Assembly: GCF_030272615.1 (NCBI RefSeq)
Contig: NC_081414.1
Coordinates: 46,800,501-46,864,500, forward strand
Direction of reading: 5' to 3'
Origin: Cryptomeria japonica
Lineage: Eukaryota; Streptophyta; Pinopsida; Cupressales; Cupressaceae
DNA length: 64,000 nt
This document shows positions 58,559 through 64,000 of this stretch, piece by piece (position 1 is the stretch's first letter; every line of letters begins with the position of its first letter). The translations under genes and the position numbers were made by a program. The notes below the pieces were generated by a model that did not search any database, was not told where the DNA came from, and worked only from the letters and a program-made list of their open reading frames with translations.

Positions 58559-60001
58559 TGATATGATGAAAGAATAAGGATCTGGTAGAATACTGAGAGG
58601 GGGGGTGAATCAGTATACTCAAAAACTAATACAAAATCCCAAACTCAAAATAAACTTATCAACAAATAACTATGTCAAGATAATATCTTCAAAGATCACC
58701 AACATCAATCAATCATCAACCAGCTTGACTGTTATAACAACTTAATAGTAAAAAACTTCAATCTTGAAAACATCAAAAATGCTTAATTAAATATCAACAT
58801 ATTCATCTCTCAATGCTTCCAGTTATCATGCCTTATCAGAATAGTTAAGTAGTTAATCAAATCAACAAATAAGATCATAACCACAAAAGCATTCACCACT
58901 TAACACAAATATTTATACGTGGAAAACCCAAATAGGTAAGAACCACGGTGAGATGAGACTCACAATGAAAGCTATCTGAACTCTTCTGAAGTTTTCCCTG
59001 TTAGGAGCCAAGCTTGTTAAAGCTTTACAATAAGTCCTGTTAAGAACTAATTCTGGTTAGGAATCACCCAGTTAAGGGATTTATAAATATGCCTTGATGA
59101 AAATCACAATACCCTATTAGGAGTAACCTCGCTAGAGGATTTGAGAATACAAACTAATGGACCACCTTGTTAGAGGATTTAGAAAGTAAGAAAGCTTGTT
59201 AGAGCTTACCTAGTTAGGGGATTTTGATTTCTCCTATAATTGTTAGAAAACAATAGGTTTTATTGATCTGACTGAATAGCACTACATCTGCTTGATCAGA
59301 TCCTTCTTAAGCTTCAATCTACCTTTACACAAACTACAGATCCATCCACCGGTTTGGCAACCATACACTCAACTAATTTCTTCAAACTTTGCCAACACTT
59401 TTACAAACAACTTCATCGACCTTAAATACAAATCAACTAGGTCGGTAACACAACAAAAACCTAATTCTCATCATCGAGAATACAAACAAGTTGGTACAAT
59501 CTTGACTGTTAGAAATCATAACAATCTCTTCACATTTAACAAGAAAATTCCAACCATTCCATGATCACTGCTTCATCAGACTTGTAACTCATCACGCGCA
59601 TGCATTTGATGCAATCCACTTTGCTCCTTTCCAAGACAATCAAATGCGCCAAATAAATCTGAACTTATCCTCATACAATGATCACATGTGTCTCCATCAT
59701 TACCGCTCAACATCAAATCATAAACATGATCTGTTAGGGTTTAACACAAACAACTGGTAGGTTTACTGGTTTACATAACATAGAAATGTTTAATCTTATA
59801 CACCGGTTCAACTTACAAACTACCATATACCGTTTACAACATCTTCCACAAAGTTTATCACACCGATTACAATACAAAAGTGATAACAACAATAATATCA
59901 ACAATATCATGAATACCATTCACCGAATCAATTGACATCAATGACAACATATCATTAATGAAATCTATATGCAAAATGCCAACAATCTAAAAATACCAAC
60001 A
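58559..60001 (-). repeat. 5' LTR of the Copia element at 52.6-60.0 kb
   Basis: Same length and content as the left LTR within a few bases. In element sense it begins TGTTGGTATTTTTAG and contains TATAAATA near 58908-58917. Confidence 0.88.
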
Positions 60002-60006
60002 AGATG

Positions 60007-63000
60007 TACAAAGACAAAGGGTTTTGTCAGGCTCCCATAATTTGAAACATGGGTGTTTAAAGGCTCCCATAATCTATGACAAAACTCTCATAAACAAAGA
60101 CCGAAAAAAAATGAGACAAAACATGAAAGAGCAACTTGCGTAACTTTGGTTTTGAAAAGGCTCTCAAAACCTTTTTGAATAACATCGTATAAAGGTTTTG
60201 GCAAGCTTCCCCAAACCAAAAAAATGGGTTTTAGAGTGGCTCCCATAACTAACAAGGAAGACTCAGTAACAACCCTCGAAAAGAACGTCTTCACCACATT
60301 GAACACCCATGGTCCATTGAGACATTATTGACAATTTGCAATGTTAATAATTTGTCACATACTTTTAGCATCCATTTTTGATGCATTTTAAAAATAGTGG
60401 ATTTTTTTATATTTATTTTTGTTTACAATATTTGAGGGGTTCAAGATGTATGCTTGTTACCAAAAAATTGTAAAAGTGTTCACTTGAATTATGACTAGTC
60501 ACATGTTTTGTTCTACAAGGTTTGAAGGTGACATGTATTTTTCAAGGTACAATAGGATTTTTTTTTGTTGAAATATAATCAAAGTGATTGTTTTTTTATT
60601 TTATTCACAACAATTCAATGTTGAGTGTGTCTTCTAGTGTGGAGTGGACTAGCAAGTATTTGTGTGGTGGACAAGGACACATTCATTCATTCATTGCTCA
60701 TGAAAATGCATGCAATAGTTAGAATGTAATTAGCAAAGTGTGCAAGTATCATGTGAAAAATAGAGCATGGACAGTTTGATTGCACTTACATTGCCATTGT
60801 CATTTTTCTTGTAACTTGAGATACACCTAACATAAAGGTTGAGTATATTTTGATAGTTATAACCTTTTTTAAAATGCCACAACAAAGGACAATGACACTT
60901 ATTATTGGCAAGTTGCAATGCCAATTCATTACTTATTTTGAGCCTTGAATACCAACAAATTTTTCAAATAGAATATTTTCCTATATCTATTTTTCACAGT
61001 GTTTAAGGAAGTCAAGATGTATGTTTTTTTTTTCTATAAAATATTGAAAATGTTTATTTAAGTTGTCACTAGTCGCTTGTTTTTCTCTACAAGATGTGAG
61101 GAGAACACATACATATTATTATGTGTACTTTTTTAATTTTTTGCATTCATGATAATTTAATTTTTTTGGCATCATGGCTAGTGTATAGTAAACTTGGAAA
61201 GTATAATTAGGGGTTGAACAAAGACACGTGTAAGATATAAAATATGAAACTTACAATTCATATAACTATAAATAAACAAATTTAAGATTACATTCAAATG
61301 ATACAAAAAAAAACTAAAAAAATTATGTAAGACTAAAAAGAATTCACTAGAAAATAAAAAGATTTATACTACAAAAATAATTGAATCATTAAACATTTAG
61401 AGTTTGAGGGGAGATAAAGTCAAGATATATTTAATTTCAGACTAAATAGAAATCTAATTACTACTGAAGATGAATGTTGTAATAAAGAGGAATCTACCAC
61501 CATGCAAAGGAGCTCTTAGCTTTAGATGCCAATACGTAGCATGGACTACAACACAACATGTTGTCATTCCTCCATTGAAGATCCCAAAGACTCCTAGAAT
61601 GTTTATTTCTGATAATATATCCTGTCAAGCATGCACACACAAAAAACATGAAAAATGTTGAGGGATGCTTTAGGGCTTCCCTCAATCAAACCCATGTTTT
61701 GGTCTTCCAACATCCATGTATAGCCAGCGATAAAGATTGATAAAGTGATAACCTACTTTTATACCCCAGTGATATTAGGAATTTTAAAGCAAAGATATAA
61801 AATATTAAAAAAATGATATGTTGTCAATCCTAGTCTATAAGAAAAAGCACCATGAGATTTGATAAACATGATAATAGATAAATTAAAATAAATAATATAA
61901 GGATTTAGAGATTTTATTCTACTTTTTCAGAATAAATATTAGATAAAACAAAAAGAGTATTACCAACAACCTTTCCCTTCCTCTGTTGAGATTTGAAAAT
62001 GGATTTACAATGTGCAACTAGTACAAGAATCTTGAGTTATTTTCAATAAAGTGAAAGAGCAAGAACTTTCTAGCTTTCTATAAAAAATTGTAGATAGGTT
62101 GAGTAGTTTATGCAAATATTTGCTAAGATAGAGCTCTTGAGAGCATCAAATGAAAAATCTCTTGCAAGAGTGAGGAAGAAGAAATTTTTGTTTGTTTGAT
62201 CGAGTAGGAGAGGTCGTTGTTCCTCACCATATGAAACTAGTAGTTAAACTCATTGGGGGTTCTTTGTCATGAGTGGTGATATTATTCTAATAACAAACAT
62301 CTTGGGGCAACAACATATTTCTTCCATGTTTCATCGCTTGGGGGACCGTAAGGACCATACATATCCAATTTTCTCTTTCTTTTTGAAGATTATCTCTTCT
62401 TTAGGACCTTCATGTGAGTTCATGTGTGGTCCTTGTTTAAGACCTTTGTTTGCTTGGAATAGTGCATTTTCTTATGCATAATATCTCCTTAGAGGTTGTG
62501 TAATTATTCTCATTGTCCCTACACTCAGGAGGCATTGATATTTCCTATCCTTTCTAAGGATCCACTTTTCCTTTGTTGAGTGGTGTTTGCTTACAATGTG
62601 ATTTCATTCCTTGTGTGAAGTTGTTGTTTGCTCAAGGATTATCTCTTATACAAGAGGTGTGTATCCTTGCCTACAACCTCTTTAGATTTGGCAATGTATG
62701 TCTATTATAAACAAACCCCACTTAAGGTCAAAATTGTGTCATCCTTCATCAAGAATCCCTTTCACTTAGCAATAAGGGGAAGGTATGCATTCTTATTCTC
62801 CTTCCTCTCATTTGGTAGAAGATGTTATGTTTGTTTAAGAATCTCCTCTTGGTGGTAGATGTCTTTCAAGAAAATATCTCTTCTCCTCCAAGGATTTCCT
62901 TTACACTTGCTGCAAGATATCTCTTTTTCAACTATCTTGTCCTTGCTTGTAAGAGTATTGCCTCTTTAGCTTGGATTTATGAACATTGTTTCCTAAAAGG

Positions 63001-63119
63001 ATATCCCCTTGGTTTTGAAGGTGGGTATCCTTGTTTCTAGCTTCCTTAAGACATCAAGATAGGGCTATATGGACATATTAAGGAGGGGCATTGCATACCT
63101 CTCTCTTTGTACTATTGTA
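60007..63119. other. AT-rich DNA, no gene recognised
   Basis: 60020-60260 repeats the phrase GGCTCCCATAA three times within what looks like an old repeat. 60350-62200 is AT-rich with no coding signal. 62240-63040 has short open stretches made of T-rich CTCCTC/ATCTCTTC phrases but no domain. Confidence 0.4.
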
Positions 63120-63482
63120 CTATATTCTTGAAATGTCTTAAACAAGGTGTTCATCTCAAAACCAAAGAAAACAAACTCATATACTAGATGCTTCATGCCC
63201 AAAACCAAACACATCATTTATATACATGTCTTGTACAGGGTTACACATTCTCGAAACCAAACAAATTCCTACATGCAATGTTCCTAAAGCCAGGCATATA
63301 TTTGTTTTACATGGGGTGTTCAAACATGAAACTAGAGAAAATAAAGTCTTATACGAGATGCTTCACGCCCGAAACTAGACACATTTGCATTTCCATTTCA
63401 TGTCTTATACAAGTTGTTGCACGTTCAAAACTAGAGAAAACAAAATCTTATACGGGGTTCTTAACACTTGAAACCAAACAAT
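63120..63482. repeat. Diverged tandem repeat, about six units of 45-70 bp
   Basis: Variants of TCTTATACGAGATGCTTCAC followed by CCGAAACTAGACACA occur near 63173, 63226, 63300, 63346, 63405 and 63451. Next to it, ATGGATCACCTAG(A/C)AAAACATAG is repeated at 63549 and 63613. Confidence 0.6.
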
Positions 63483-63659
63483 TGCATACACAACATGATG
63501 AGTGGAATTAGCAAAAGACAACTAGACTATTCTGACTCTCCTCCCCAACATGGATCACCTAGAAAAACATAGCTAACCCATGGTATCCATGTCCTCTCTT
63601 AGTCTTCCTCTCATGGATCACCTAGCAAAACATAGTTAGCTTGTGTTATCCATATTTCC

Positions 63660-64000
63660 TCCTTTCTTCTCTCTATGAGCTCATATCTTCAATGCTATTT
63701 GTAGTTCATGGTTTGATGTGTGCTCTTTCTCTTTTTATGTGATCACTTGTGTTCTTGTGATGACATTTCAAGAATTATAATAGTGGTTGACATTTTGATT
63801 ATTGAGATCTCTCTGACAAGTTGGGTTGAGGTGTTGTTTTGGATTTTAGCTTTTGTTGTGTGTGTCTTTTTCCTTTTGTCTTTGTTTGCATTTGTTTGCC
63901 TTTTTTGTCTTTGTCTCATTTTGAGTACCCTTGCATGCAATTGTGTGAGTTAAGATCCTAATATTGGGGGCTTGGTTTCTCAAAATTAGTGATTTCTTAT
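63660..64000. other. No feature seen
   Basis: T-rich sequence with open frames on both strands from low complexity; nothing supported. Confidence 0.4.

Larger units (their letters stand above)
52552..60001 (-). mobile_element. Nearly complete Ty1/Copia element with LTRs, PBS, PPT and target duplication
   Basis: LTRs 52552-54002 and 58559-60001 (about 92-93 percent identity by eye) enclose a gag-pol frame. AGATG flanks it at 52547-52551 and 60002-60006, a perfect 5-bp target duplication. The primer-binding site is next to the right LTR and the polypurine tract next to the left, so transcription ran on the minus strand. The element landed 13 bases right of the end of the non-autonomous element. 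LTR divergence shows it is old, and several stops make it inactive. Confidence 0.92.

Overview
The window is plant nuclear DNA, very probably from a large, repeat-filled genome such as a gymnosperm (this is inferred from style: long, old, nested LTR elements, L1-type LINEs carrying an RNase H domain, very low gene density). Only one complete ordinary host gene is visible: a classical arabinogalactan-protein gene at 42507-42920 (+), with its own TATA box, G-box and poly(A) signal. Nearly everything else is transposable-element sequence in different states of decay, or AT-rich sequence without recognisable genes.

Layout. 1-1030 (-): remnant of a LINE ORF1 running off the left edge. 2257-4410 (+): 5'-truncated LINE with a perfect target duplication. 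4994-8094 (+): a long decayed gene, with one clear intron, that looks like a DDE-type DNA transposase of a family I cannot name. 8825-14983 (-): Copia element with a truncated 5' LTR. 15240-18290: LTR-like repeat-rich DNA ending in a GC-rich island with a strong hairpin. 20981-23063 (-): relic of a multi-exon gene of unknown family. 23199-24250: microsatellites and a telobox-like minisatellite. 24472-32710 (+): an almost intact 8.2 kb LINE flanked by a perfect 18-bp duplication; its ORF2 has a single stop codon. 32729-40287: Gypsy remnants, a full LTR-PBS-gag trace on the plus strand, a nested TRIM and a small inverted-repeat element. 42.2-43.2 kb: the arabinogalactan-protein gene. 43985-44375: LINE scrap. 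45710-52538 (-): a pol-less LTR element carrying a four-zinc-knuckle gag and a separate ~1000-codon gene with its own TATA box. 52552-60001 (-): a nearly complete Copia element with both LTRs, PBS, PPT and 5-bp target duplication, inserted 13 bp past the end of the previous one. 60007-64000: AT-rich DNA with diverged tandem repeats.

The most interesting items are (i) the pol-less LTR element with an extra gene, (ii) the decayed DDE-like gene, (iii) the spliced gene relic at 21-23 kb, (iv) the near-intact LINE whose ORFs overlap as ATGA, and (v) a promoter-proximal sequence block shared by three otherwise different Copia-type LTRs. Many stop codons in the decayed genes are TAG where a glutamine codon would fit, consistent with methylation-driven C-to-T decay. 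All domain calls are by eye; no database search was possible.
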